Shown here: positions 52,196 through 59,991 of the stretch, in pieces
Layout: the number at the start of each line of letters is the position of its first letter
Position numbering within the stretch: the stretch's first letter is position 1
From: Sphingomonas sp. IW22
Lineage (GTDB): Bacteria > Pseudomonadota > Alphaproteobacteria > Sphingomonadales > Sphingomonadaceae
Assembly: GCF_041321155.1 (NCBI RefSeq)
Contig: NZ_JBGGWB010000001.1
Location: 434,001-498,000, forward strand
Direction: 5' to 3'
Length of the DNA: 64,000 bases
The notes under the pieces: generated by a model
Seen by the model: the letters and a program-made list of their open reading frames with translations, nothing else
Told to the model about the DNA's origin: nothing
Databases searched by the model: none
Position numbers and translations under genes: made by a program

Positions 52196-52449
52196 GGGTT
52201 CAGAAGCGCGTCCAGCCGCCCCTGCGCCTCCAGCGCCGCCAGATCGTCGGACCCGCCGATATGCCGGTCGTCGATAAAGACCTGAGGCACGGTCGTCCGC
52301 CCGTTGGCGCGATCGATCATCTCGGCGCGCTGGGGGCCGCCCATGGTGATGTCATGTTCCACAAACTCTGCGCCCTTTTCGGTCAGCAGCCGCTTTGCGC
52401 GCGTGCAGTATGGGCACCATGCCTTGGTATAGATTTCAACTTTTGCCAT
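52192..52449 (-). CDS. grxC: Glutaredoxin 3
   Basis: An 85-aa thiol-disulfide oxidoreductase with the CPYC active site (C12, C15), TVPQVFIDD (cis-Pro) and the GGSDDL glutathione-binding end. ATG 52449 (MAKVEIYTK) is chosen over an upstream start at 52485. First of the grxC - nitrilase - DUF1178 set, downstream of comF. Confidence 0.94.
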   Translation of the reverse strand: MAKVEIYTKAWCPYCTRAKRLLTEKGAEFVEHDITMGGPQRAEMIDRANGRTTVPQVFIDDRHIGGSDDLAALEAQGRLDALLNP

Positions 52450-52481
52450 GTGACAGGACGTGGAAAGTGCCGGGCCGCTTG

Positions 52482-53159
52482 TCAATCGGCATCGCCGACG
52501 ATCACGCGCGCAAAGGCGAGAATCGTCACGCGGTCCGCCCCGGCATCGCGCAACGCGGCGGCGCAGGCATGACTGGTCGCGCCGGTCGTGAACACATCGT
52601 CGATCAACACGACATGCCGCCCCCGCAGCCGCTCTGCACCCGTTGCGGCAAAGGCGCCCGCAACCGCGCGGCGGCGTGCTTCGGGGCCAAGCCCCTTCAA
52701 CACAGGCGTCTTTCGCGTCCGCATCAGAACGTCATGCGCGACCGCGACTCTGCTACGCCGCGACAGCGCCGATGCGATCAGCCCGGCCTGATTATAGCCG
52801 CGCGACCATAATCGCCCACGCGCCAGCGGCACCGGCACCAACAGCGCGGCATCGCCCGGCAACAGGCGCAGCATCGCCGCCGCGACAGGTTCGGCATGGC
52901 CCAGGCGGCGCGCATATTTGAGTTTCAGCAGCACCGCGCGGGCGACGTCGCCATAACCGACTGCGGCGCGCACCGCCCCATCCTCGCTCGGCAAAAACTC
53001 CAGCCGTCGCCAGCAATCGGCACAGAAACGGTGCATTTCCCCGGTTACGGTGGCGCATGCCGGGCAGCGCGGCGGCAGCGCGAAATCGACCAGTGCCGTG
53101 CCGATCCTGTGGACGATCCCCCTCACCCGCCCCTTGTGCGGCGGCTTTGCCGGGCGCAC
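52482..53159 (-). CDS. comF: ComF family phosphoribosyltransferase-like protein
   Basis: A 225-aa protein with an N-terminal zinc-finger-like cysteine set (CPACATVTGEMHRFCADCW) and a phosphoribosyltransferase fold ending in the PRPP loop VVLIDDVFTTGAT; SRGYNQAGLIASALSRR is the other ComF hallmark. Members are involved in DNA uptake in naturally competent bacteria, but their biochemical role in alphaproteobacteria is unclear. It is divergent from the methyltransferase that follows. Confidence 0.9.
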   Translation of the reverse strand: MRPAKPPHKGRVRGIVHRIGTALVDFALPPRCPACATVTGEMHRFCADCWRRLEFLPSEDGAVRAAVGYGDVARAVLLKLKYARRLGHAEPVAAAMLRLLPGDAALLVPVPLARGRLWSRGYNQAGLIASALSRRSRVAVAHDVLMRTRKTPVLKGLGPEARRRAVAGAFAATGAERLRGRHVVLIDDVFTTGATSHACAAALRDAGADRVTILAFARVIVGDAD

Positions 53160-53170
53160 AAGCCGGCACC

Positions 53171-54028
53171 ATGTCCAGCGAAACCCAGCCGCCCGAACCG
53201 TTTAATCGTCAGGCTCGACGCATTCGCCGCGACCGCGCCGCCGCCGCATTTGGCGAGCACGACTTTCTTCGCGCCGCGATTCTGGACGGCATCGACGAGC
53301 GGCTCGCGGCGGTGAAGCGGCCGATGCACGACTTCCTCGATATGGGCAGTTTCGACGCGCGCTTCACACCGGCGGGCGACGCGCGGGTCGCGCGCGTGGA
53401 TGCGGGTTTCGCCTTTGCCCGCGCAGGCGGCGGGGTGCAGGCGGATGAAGACCGGTTGCCCTTTGCCGATGCCAGTTTCGACTGTGTGGTATCGGCGGGC
53501 GTGCTGGATCAGGTGAACGACGTGCCCGGCGCGCTGACACTGGCGCGGCGTGTGCTGCGGCCCGACGGGCTGTTCCTGGGCGCATTCATCGGCGCGGGCA
53601 GCCTGCCCGTTTTGCGTAGCGTGCTGCTGGAGGCAGAGGCACCGCGCGCGGTGGCGCGCATCCATCCGCAGATCGACGTGCGGTCCGCCGGCGATCTGCT
53701 GGTTCGCGCGGGCCTGACCCTGCCGGTCGCGGATATTGAAACCCTGTCGGTGCGCTATTCGGGGCTGGGCCGGCTGATCGACGACCTGCGCGGCATGGCG
53801 GCGACCAACTTGCTGGGCGACACCCCACCGCTCACCCGAGCCACCCTTGCCCGCGCGGCAGAGGCCTTTGCCGCGCGCGCCGATGCCGATGGCCGCGTGA
53901 CCGAGCGGTTTCAGATCGTCTTCCTGACCGGCTGGGCCCCCGACCCCAGCCAGCCCAAGCCCGCCCGTCGCGGCAGCGCGACCGCATCACTTGCGGACGC
54001 CCTGAAGAACGCGCAGTCGCAGAGCTAG
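53171..54028 (+). CDS. SAM-dependent methyltransferase-fold protein (NDUFAF5-like)
   Basis: A 285-aa protein with a class I methyltransferase fold; the region LPFADASFDCVVSAGVLDQVNDVPGAL and LRPDGLFLGAFIGAGSLPVLRSVLLEAE is typical of the bacterial homologues of complex-I assembly factor NDUFAF5. The glycine-rich motif I is degenerate (FLDMGSFDARFTPAG). It begins 11 nt from the divergent comF start, a conserved pairing in sphingomonads as far as I recall. Function in bacteria is unknown. Confidence 0.8.
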   Translation: MSSETQPPEPFNRQARRIRRDRAAAAFGEHDFLRAAILDGIDERLAAVKRPMHDFLDMGSFDARFTPAGDARVARVDAGFAFARAGGGVQADEDRLPFADASFDCVVSAGVLDQVNDVPGALTLARRVLRPDGLFLGAFIGAGSLPVLRSVLLEAEAPRAVARIHPQIDVRSAGDLLVRAGLTLPVADIETLSVRYSGLGRLIDDLRGMAATNLLGDTPPLTRATLARAAEAFAARADADGRVTERFQIVFLTGWAPDPSQPKPARRGSATASLADALKNAQSQS

Positions 54029-54041
54029 TAGCGCGTCGCGG

Positions 54042-54794
54042 CTATTGCGCCGCCACCTGTTCGCTGACCCATTCGTGCTGCTCGACAATCGTGGCCGCAA
54101 CCGGACGCCCCCTGCCGTCCAGCGAGGGGCGAAAGCGAAACCGGCGCTCGATATGGCGACAGGTGATCGCGTCCAGTTCGCCCACGCCGCTGGAGCGGGT
54201 CACGCGGCAATCGCGCGCGCGACCGTCGGGATCGACGCGGTATCGCACGCCCACCGTGCCACCGATCCCGGCGTCAGCCAGATATGCTGGATAGTCCGCA
54301 TCGCGAATATCGCCGCGTATCTGGATGGGCGGTGTCTCGTCCTGCCACCCGCCGCCGTCCCCGTCGCCTGATCCGCCCGCGCCGAACCCGTTGCCGATGC
54401 CGCCCGCTCCAGTGCCCGGTCCGACCCGGTCGGTGGCGCCGCTGGTCCGCTGCGCCCCCGGCCCCGGCATCCGCGCGACAATGACGGGCGGCGGGGGCAG
54501 CGGCGTCACGACCACCGGTTCGGGTGCCGTCACCTCGGTTGCCTTGGACTGCAGATTGGGGGGCGCGGCCTCTCCCTCCGGCCGGGTATCGCGGCGCGGG
54601 GGCGGCACGACCGGTTCGGGCGGCGGCGGGGGTGGTTTGGGTGCGACGGTAAAGGTTGCCAGTGCCTGCGTCACGCTCTGGGCCGGCGAGACGCCCAGAC
54701 CGGCCATCAGCGCCCAGCCGAACAGGCCCGTTACCGCCAGCGCCCCGACGGCACCCGGCGCGCGCGTTCGGGCGCTGCCGGCGGAATAGCTCAT
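54042..54794 (-). CDS. tonB: TonB-like energy transducer
   Basis: A 250-aa periplasm-spanning protein: one N-terminal membrane segment (AVGALAVTGLFGWALMAGL, ~15-34), a long Pro-rich linker (KPPPPPPEPVVPPPRR), a Gly-rich stretch, and the TonB C-terminal domain (DYPAYLADAGIGGTVGVRYRVDPDGRA ... RFRFRPSLDGRG). It energises outer-membrane receptors such as the two in this window. No exbB/exbD is adjacent. Confidence 0.9.
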   Translation of the reverse strand: MSYSAGSARTRAPGAVGALAVTGLFGWALMAGLGVSPAQSVTQALATFTVAPKPPPPPPEPVVPPPRRDTRPEGEAAPPNLQSKATEVTAPEPVVVTPLPPPPVIVARMPGPGAQRTSGATDRVGPGTGAGGIGNGFGAGGSGDGDGGGWQDETPPIQIRGDIRDADYPAYLADAGIGGTVGVRYRVDPDGRARDCRVTRSSGVGELDAITCRHIERRFRFRPSLDGRGRPVAATIVEQHEWVSEQVAAQ

Positions 54795-54970
54795 CGCAGA
54801 CCTCTCGAAACTGCGTTCATTTTCATTATATGGGGATTGGGCCGTGGTATCTGAACCACGCCTGAGACATCAAATCGCGCCGACGTGACGATGAAGTTGC
54901 GGCGGTGCTTCCCTTTTCCCGCGTCCGGGCGTATAGGCCCGCGACTTTCCGTACCCAAAGAGGAACCCGT

Positions 54971-55216
54971 TTGGCCAAGGAAGAACTACTCGAGATGCGC
55001 GGTCGCGTGGTGGAATTGCTCCCCAACGCTATGTTCCGCGTCCGGCTTGAGAACGATCATGAGATCCTGGGGCACACTGCCGGCAAGATGCGCAAGAACC
55101 GCATCCGCGTGCTGGTCGGTGACGAAGTGCTTGTCGAGCTGACCCCCTATGACCTGACCAAGGGGCGGATCACTTACCGCTTCATGCCCGGTCGCGGCGG
55201 CCCCGGCCCGCAATAA
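54971..55216 (+). CDS. infA: Translation initiation factor IF-1
   Basis: The S1/OB-fold initiation factor binding the ribosomal A site. [41 protein letters not shown] and [15 protein letters not shown] are unmistakable. The family N-terminus requires a TTG start at 54971, with GAGGA (54960-54964) correctly spaced; no ATG is available in the right place. At 81 aa it carries a short Gly/Pro tail beyond the usual 72. It heads infA - maf - RNase E/G - yacG. Confidence 0.95.
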   Translation: MAKEELLEMRGRVVELLPNAMFRVRLENDHEILGHTAGKMRKNRIRVLVGDEVLVELTPYDLTKGRITYRFMPGRGGPGPQ

Positions 55217-55237
55217 CGCCGCCTGGGCGGCTGACGC

Positions 55238-55810
55238 ATGGCTTCGCTGGTTCTCGCCTCTTCATCGCCCCGGCGGCGCGAGCTGCTTGGGCGGCTGGGC
55301 GTTGTCCCGGCGCGCATCTGCTCGCCCGATATCGACGAAAGCCCGTTAAAGGCTGAGTTGCCGCGCGACTATGCGTTGCGTGTCGCCCGGCAGAAGGCGG
55401 AAGCGATTGAGCGCGCGCCGGACGAAATGGTGCTGGCGGGTGACACTTCCATCGCGCTTGGCCGCCGCATTCTCCCCCCCGCCGACACCCCCGATCTTCA
55501 GCGCAAGCTGCTGGAAATGTTGTCGGGACGCCGCCATCATGCGCTGTCGGCAGTTTGCCTGATCGACACGAACGGCACTGTGCGCTTGCGCCTTGCCGAT
55601 ACGGTGGTCGCGTTCAAGCGGCTGTCGACGGCCGAAATCGACCGCTACATCGAATGTGGTGAAGGGCTGGGCAAGGCCGGCGGCTATGGCATTCAGGGCC
55701 GGGCTGAGGCGTTTGTCCGTTTCCTGTCGGGCAGCCATTCCTGTGTGGTGGGCCTGCCGCTGTTCGAAACCCGCGCGCTGCTGGAAAGCGCGGGGCATCC
55801 GCTTGGCTGA
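55238..55810 (+). CDS. maf: Maf family nucleotide pyrophosphatase
   Basis: A house-cleaning pyrophosphatase that hydrolyses non-canonical or modified NTPs. LVLASSSPRRRELLGRLG at the N-terminus, DIDES, and GYGIQGRAEAFVRFLSGSHSCVVGLPL at the C-terminus are the family signatures. It is 190 aa. It starts 21 nt after infA and overlaps the RNase gene by 8 nt. Confidence 0.94.
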   Translation: MASLVLASSSPRRRELLGRLGVVPARICSPDIDESPLKAELPRDYALRVARQKAEAIERAPDEMVLAGDTSIALGRRILPPADTPDLQRKLLEMLSGRRHHALSAVCLIDTNGTVRLRLADTVVAFKRLSTAEIDRYIECGEGLGKAGGYGIQGRAEAFVRFLSGSHSCVVGLPLFETRALLESAGHPLG

Positions 55811-56762
55811 ATGGCTCTACGAAGCCGGGATCGGTGAGGCGCGTGCCGCGCTGGTCTCTCGCGGACGCATCTGGAAGGCACGCATCGAACTAGCCGGCGG
55901 CGGGCCGCGCGAAGGCGCAGTCGCGCGCGCGCGCCTTGTCGAAATCAACGGCCCCCGCACGGGCAAGGTGACGCTGGCCGACCGCGGCGGCGACGCGCTG
56001 CTGGAACCGCTGCCGCGCGGCGTGACGCAGGGCGCGACCCTGACCGTCCGAATCGTGCGGGAAGGGATTGTCGAGCGCGGGCGCTTGCGCCTGCCAAAGG
56101 CTGTGCCTGCCGACGGCGCGCCCCATCCCGGTCTCACGCTGCGCGACCGCATCGCGGCCACCGGCCTGCCCGTGCGCGAATGTCGCGCCCATGAGCCTGA
56201 CCGGCTGGAGGAAGCCGGCTGGTCCGAGGTCTTGGATGAGGCGCTGACCGGCGACATCGCCTTTCCCGGCGGATGGCTTCGAATGGCGATCACCCCGGCC
56301 ATGACCCTGTTCGATGTCGATGGCGCGCCGCCGCACGGTCCGCTGTCCATCGCGGCCGCCCACGCCGTCGCGCAGGCGCTTGAGCGGCACGGTATTGGCG
56401 GCTCGATCGGTATCGATTTCCCGACCCTGGCCGACAAGGCAGAGCGACAGGCTGTGGCCGAAGCGATCGACGCCGCCCTGCCCCAGCCGTTCGAACGCAC
56501 CGCGATCAACGGCTTCGGCTTCATGCAGGTCGTGCGCCGCCGTGCGCGCGCGTCGCTGCCCGAACAGATCATGGCGGATCCCGTGGGCCACGCCGCCCGC
56601 GCGCTGCTGCGTCAGTTCGAGCGGCTTCCGCCGCCCGCGCCCGATACCCATATCGTCCCCGAACCCGTGGCGCGCTGGCTGGCGCGCCGCCCCGAACTGA
56701 CCGACGAACTGGCGCGGCGCACCGGCGTTGCCGCGCATTTCGTTGCCGAGGAACGTCGATGA
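55803..56762 (+). CDS. Short ribonuclease E/G-like protein
   Basis: A 319-aa protein resembling RNase G/E catalytic parts but much shorter than either. The N-terminal ~110 residues are OB/S1-like (GRIWKARIELAGGG ... GKVTLADRGG), followed by a segment with GIGGSIGIDFPTLADKAERQAV and INGFGFMQVVRRRARASL, matching the RNase E/G DNase I-like region. The start is TTG 55803, inside the end of maf. This maf - RNase - yacG order is usual in sphingomonads. Whether it retains RNase activity is not clear from sequence. Confidence 0.8.
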   Translation: MAEWLYEAGIGEARAALVSRGRIWKARIELAGGGPREGAVARARLVEINGPRTGKVTLADRGGDALLEPLPRGVTQGATLTVRIVREGIVERGRLRLPKAVPADGAPHPGLTLRDRIAATGLPVRECRAHEPDRLEEAGWSEVLDEALTGDIAFPGGWLRMAITPAMTLFDVDGAPPHGPLSIAAAHAVAQALERHGIGGSIGIDFPTLADKAERQAVAEAIDAALPQPFERTAINGFGFMQVVRRRARASLPEQIMADPVGHAARALLRQFERLPPPAPDTHIVPEPVARWLARRPELTDELARRTGVAAHFVAEERR

Positions 56763-56956
56763 GCAAGGCCAGGACAAGATCAAAGGGATGTCCCGTCTGT
56801 GCGACGGCATCGCATCCCGACCACGCCCCTTTTTGTTCGCAGGGATGCCGCGACCGCGATCTGCTGCAATGGCTGGGCGAAGGATATCGCCTGCCGGGGA
56901 CTGCAATCGACCCAACTGAAATTGATGGGCTAGACAGGCACGATTCGCGCGACTAA
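56759..56956 (+). CDS. yacG: DNA gyrase inhibitor / zinc-binding protein YacG
   Basis: A 65-aa zinc finger protein with C11-x2-C14 (GCPVC) and C26-x3-C30 (FCSQGC), then RDRDLLQWLGEGYRLPG. E. coli YacG binds GyrB. It overlaps the RNase gene by ATGA and ends the infA operon. Confidence 0.92.
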   Translation: MSKARTRSKGCPVCATASHPDHAPFCSQGCRDRDLLQWLGEGYRLPGTAIDPTEIDGLDRHDSRD

Positions 56957-56965
56957 GAGGCGCGC

Positions 56966-56992
56966 TCCCAACGGCCACGAGGGCCCTTGGGA
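56966..56992 (+). terminator. Stem-loop between yacG and tRNA-Phe
   Basis: An 11-bp stem with one mismatch (56966-56976 with 56982-56992, 5-nt loop) sits between the yacG stop and the tRNA. No T-run. It may end the infA operon or separate the tRNA transcript. Confidence 0.4.
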
Positions 56993-56997
56993 CCCGC

Positions 56998-57073
56998 GCC
57001 CGGGTAGCTCAGTTGGTAGAGCATGCGACTGAAAATCGCAGTGTCGGCGGTTCGATTCCGTCCCCGGGCACCA
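56998..57073 (+). tRNA. tRNA-Phe (anticodon GAA)
   Basis: A complete 76-nt cloverleaf: acceptor GCCCGGG with CCCGGGC, D arm GCTC-AGTTGGTA-GAGC, anticodon stem TGCGA/TCGCA with loop CTGAAAA (GAA), T arm GGCGG-TTCGATT-CCGTC, and encoded CCA at 57071-57073. Confidence 0.96.
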
Positions 57074-57242
57074 CTTTATCAAATCGTTGATCGCGCCACT
57101 GGCACGCGCCGATGCGCGGGCCCGGCATCTGCGTTTTCTTCACCCTTGTGACAGGCCGCCTGGCGTTACGCCCCGCCAATCGGGCGGCCGCGTGCAACTC
57201 TATTCCTCCCCGGCGGGTTTGCTTTGGTGGAGGAGACGGCCG

Positions 57243-57800
57243 ATGACCTACACCCGCTTTGCCGCGATGATCGTCACGTCGACATTGATCATGTTCGGGC
57301 TGATGTATCTCAACACCTATGCCCTTTCGCATGTCACATACAGCCAGACTCGCACGTGGATGGCGCTGGTGATGGGGGCGTGCATGGCGGCGATCATGAT
57401 CGCCTTCATGTGGAACATGTATCCCAATCGCCGCGCCAATATCGGCATCGTCGCCGGCGCGGTCGCGGTGTTCGCGGGCGCACTGTGGCTTGTTCGCAGC
57501 CAGGAAACGGTCAGCGACGTCAGCTATATGAAGGCGATGATCCCACACCATTCCATCGCGATCATGACCAGCGAACGCGCGCATATCCGCGACCCGCAGG
57601 TCCGGCGCCTGGCCGACCGCATCATCGATGCCCAAGTGCGCGAAATTGCCGAGATGAAGCGTCACATCGCCCGGCTGGAGGCTCAGCCGACACCATCGGG
57701 CGCGCCTGACCTGCCGTCCTATCGCGACCGGGGGGTTCAACCCCCGCCGCCCGAAACCGATGACAGCGCGGACGTCAACACACTGGCGCCCATTCAGTAA
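57243..57800 (+). CDS. DUF305 family membrane-anchored protein
   Basis: A 185-aa protein with three N-terminal hydrophobic segments (within ~8-82) and a periplasmic or cytosolic DUF305 helical domain carrying MKAMIPHHSIAIMTSERA, whose paired His are the presumed metal ligands. A Pro-rich tail follows. DUF305 proteins are often linked to copper or metal handling; nothing adjacent confirms that. The ATG has GGAGGAG upstream. Confidence 0.85.
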   Translation: MTYTRFAAMIVTSTLIMFGLMYLNTYALSHVTYSQTRTWMALVMGACMAAIMIAFMWNMYPNRRANIGIVAGAVAVFAGALWLVRSQETVSDVSYMKAMIPHHSIAIMTSERAHIRDPQVRRLADRIIDAQVREIAEMKRHIARLEAQPTPSGAPDLPSYRDRGVQPPPPETDDSADVNTLAPIQ

Positions 57801-57811
57801 GGGTGGGATTT

Positions 57812-57833
57812 CGGGCAAGCATCGGCTTGCCCG
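57812..57833 (+). terminator. Stem-loop after the DUF305 gene
   Basis: A perfect 9-bp stem (57812-57820 with 57825-57833) with a 4-nt loop lies 11 nt after the stop. No T-run, but a T-containing stretch follows. Confidence 0.5.
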
Positions 57834-57861
57834 CACGGTCTTGTCGGCTAAACCCGCCGGC

Positions 57862-59514
57862 ATGACACGCATCAACCTTTCGCTCGCCGCCGCGCTGCTT
57901 GCCAGCGTGGCCTCCCCCGCCCTCGCCCAGGACGATGCCGCGTCGCGCGTGACCCAGACGGTCCGCACGCTTGCGTCCGATACGTTCGAGGGGCGAGCGC
58001 CCGGCACGGCGGGAGAGGACCGCACGGTCGGCTATCTGATCGCGCGCTTCCAGGGGCTGGGATTGGAGCCTGCGGGGCCGGACGGAAAATGGGTGCAGCC
58101 GGTGCCGCTGCTCCACACCCGGCTGGGCACGCCCGCCACGCTGGCGTTCAAGGGGCCGAAGGGCACGATGCCGGTCGAGGTGGCCAAGGACATTTATGTC
58201 TCGACCATCCGCCCCGACGATCGTTCGGTCATCGACGCGCCGGTCGTCTTCGTCGGCTACGGCGTCGATGCACCCGAACGCAAATGGGACGATTTCAAGG
58301 GCGCCGACCTGAAGGGCAAGGTCGCCATCTTCCTGGTCAACGACCCCGATTTCGAAGCGAAGCCGGGCGAACCGGCGGCGGGCAAGTTCGGCGACCGCAC
58401 CATGACTTACTATGGCCGCTGGACCTACAAGTTCGAGGAAGCCGCGCGGCAGGGCGCGGTCGGCGCGCTGATCGTGCATGACACGGCGGGCGCGGGTTAT
58501 GGATGGAACGTCGTCACCAGCCCCGGCGGCGAGAATTACGACATCGTCCGCAAGGCCGAGAACGTGACCAGCGTGCGGCTTCAAGGCTGGCTGTCGGGCG
58601 ACGCCGCGGGCCGGTTGTTCGAGTCGGCCGGGCTGGACCTGAACGCGATGAAGGCGGCCGCGCGCAAGCCCGATTTTCGTCCGGCGCCGCTGAAGGGCGT
58701 CAGCTTTGCCGCCGACGTGCCCGTGCGGCACGAAGTGCTGACCAGCCACAATGTGCTGGCGCGCATCCCCGGCACGACCAAGCCGGACGAAGTGGTGATG
58801 TATGGCGCGCACTGGGACGCTTATGGCAAGGGCAAGCCCGACGCGCAGGGGCGCATCTATCGCGCGGGCGCCAATGACGACGCGCTGGGCATTGCCGGAA
58901 TCCTCGAAATTGCGCGCGGGATCAAGGCGGGGCCGGCCCCGGCACGCAGCGTGGTATTCGCGGCCTGGACGGCGGAGGAGCGCGGGCTGCTGGGGTCCGA
59001 ATATTACGCCGCCAACCCCATCTATCCCATGGAAAAGACGGTCGCGAACCTGACGCTGGACATCCTGCAGACCGCTGGCCTCGCCAATGACGTGGTGCTG
59101 GTGGGCAAGGGCCAGAACACGCTGGAGGACGACATGGCCCGTGTCGCCGCGACGCAGGGGCGCCGCGTGACGCCCGAAAGCCTGCCCGAACGCGGGTTGT
59201 TCTACCGCGCGGACCATTTCTCCTTTGCCAAGCGCGGCGTGCCGGTGATGCTGTTGATGAGCATTGCGGGGGCATCCGACCTGAAACAGGGCGGCACGGC
59301 GGCCGGTCAGGCGTGGATCGATGCCTATACCGGCAACTGCTATCACCAGGCTTGCGACGCATGGTCGCCGGAATGGAATCTGGACGGCGCGATTCAGGAC
59401 ATCGCACTGGCCGAACAGATCGGCAGCGAACTGGCGCGCGGCGACAAATGGCCGAAATGGAAGACGGGTTCCGAATTCCGCGCCATTCGGGAAGAATCGA
59501 CACCGGCGAACTGA
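57862..59514 (+). CDS. Secreted M28 family zinc peptidase
   Basis: A 550-aa exported peptidase: a signal peptide (~22 residues, SPALA-QD), a PA-domain insertion (~130-290, VFVGYGVDAPERKWDDFKGADLKGKVAIFLVND) and an M28 catalytic domain. Zinc-site residues appear in YGAHWDAYG, AGANDDALGIAG, WTAEERGLLGSEYY and CYHQACD. It is probably a periplasmic aminopeptidase. The start at ATG 57862 excludes a longer frame lacking a signal peptide. Confidence 0.9.
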   Translation: MTRINLSLAAALLASVASPALAQDDAASRVTQTVRTLASDTFEGRAPGTAGEDRTVGYLIARFQGLGLEPAGPDGKWVQPVPLLHTRLGTPATLAFKGPKGTMPVEVAKDIYVSTIRPDDRSVIDAPVVFVGYGVDAPERKWDDFKGADLKGKVAIFLVNDPDFEAKPGEPAAGKFGDRTMTYYGRWTYKFEEAARQGAVGALIVHDTAGAGYGWNVVTSPGGENYDIVRKAENVTSVRLQGWLSGDAAGRLFESAGLDLNAMKAAARKPDFRPAPLKGVSFAADVPVRHEVLTSHNVLARIPGTTKPDEVVMYGAHWDAYGKGKPDAQGRIYRAGANDDALGIAGILEIARGIKAGPAPARSVVFAAWTAEERGLLGSEYYAANPIYPMEKTVANLTLDILQTAGLANDVVLVGKGQNTLEDDMARVAATQGRRVTPESLPERGLFYRADHFSFAKRGVPVMLLMSIAGASDLKQGGTAAGQAWIDAYTGNCYHQACDAWSPEWNLDGAIQDIALAEQIGSELARGDKWPKWKTGSEFRAIREESTPAN

Positions 59515-59521
59515 CCAGTGC

Positions 59522-59551
59522 TTCGGGCGGCGGCATGTGGCCCCGCCCGAA
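59522..59551. terminator. Stem-loop between convergent M28 peptidase and cupin genes
   Basis: A perfect 9-bp stem (59522-59530 with 59543-59551) lies between the two stop codons; no T-run. Confidence 0.5.
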
Positions 59552-59560
59552 CGCCGTGGT

Positions 59561-59905
59561 TCAGCCCGTCCCCTCACCGATATGCACCGCCAGCCAGACT
59601 GTCGGCCCGTTCAAATCGGTGTGGGTCACACGGTGTTCCGCGCGGCGCGGAATGAACAGATGATCGCCGGGCATCAGCACGTTCTGCCGCCCGGCGACCT
59701 CCACAATCGCCCGGCCGCTCAACACCAGCACCCATTCGTCATGGTCCTGGCAATAGGGCGCCTTGGGCGGGGTCACTTGTCCATGAGAGACGATGCGTTC
59801 GATCCTGCAGCCGGGCCGGCGCAGAATGTCCGCAAACACCTCCCCCGCCCGCGCGTCAGGTAAGTGGGACAAAAGATTGCCGCTCGAATCCCGTCTCTCG
59901 CTCAT
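59561..59905 (-). CDS. Small cupin-domain protein
   Basis: A 114-aa single-domain cupin. Motif 1 is PYCQDHDEWVLVLSGRAIVEV and motif 2 GDHLFIPRRAEHRVTHTD, with His/Glu metal ligands present (H and E of HDEW, H of EHRV). ATG 59905 is chosen; a longer start at 59935 is possible. No partner gene is obvious, so its substrate or signal role is unknown. Confidence 0.82.
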   Translation of the reverse strand: MSERRDSSGNLLSHLPDARAGEVFADILRRPGCRIERIVSHGQVTPPKAPYCQDHDEWVLVLSGRAIVEVAGRQNVLMPGDHLFIPRRAEHRVTHTDLNGPTVWLAVHIGEGTG

Positions 59906-59991
59906 TACGCCGCCTTCTCCCGCGCTCACCGTCAAAGCGCGCCTTACGCCTGCTATCCGGGAAACACCGGCAGGGTGAGACTTTTTAACCG

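Noticed and set aside
57775..59577. 600-codon leftward open frame
   Set aside because: Antisense to the M28 peptidase, whose zinc-ligand motifs are complete.
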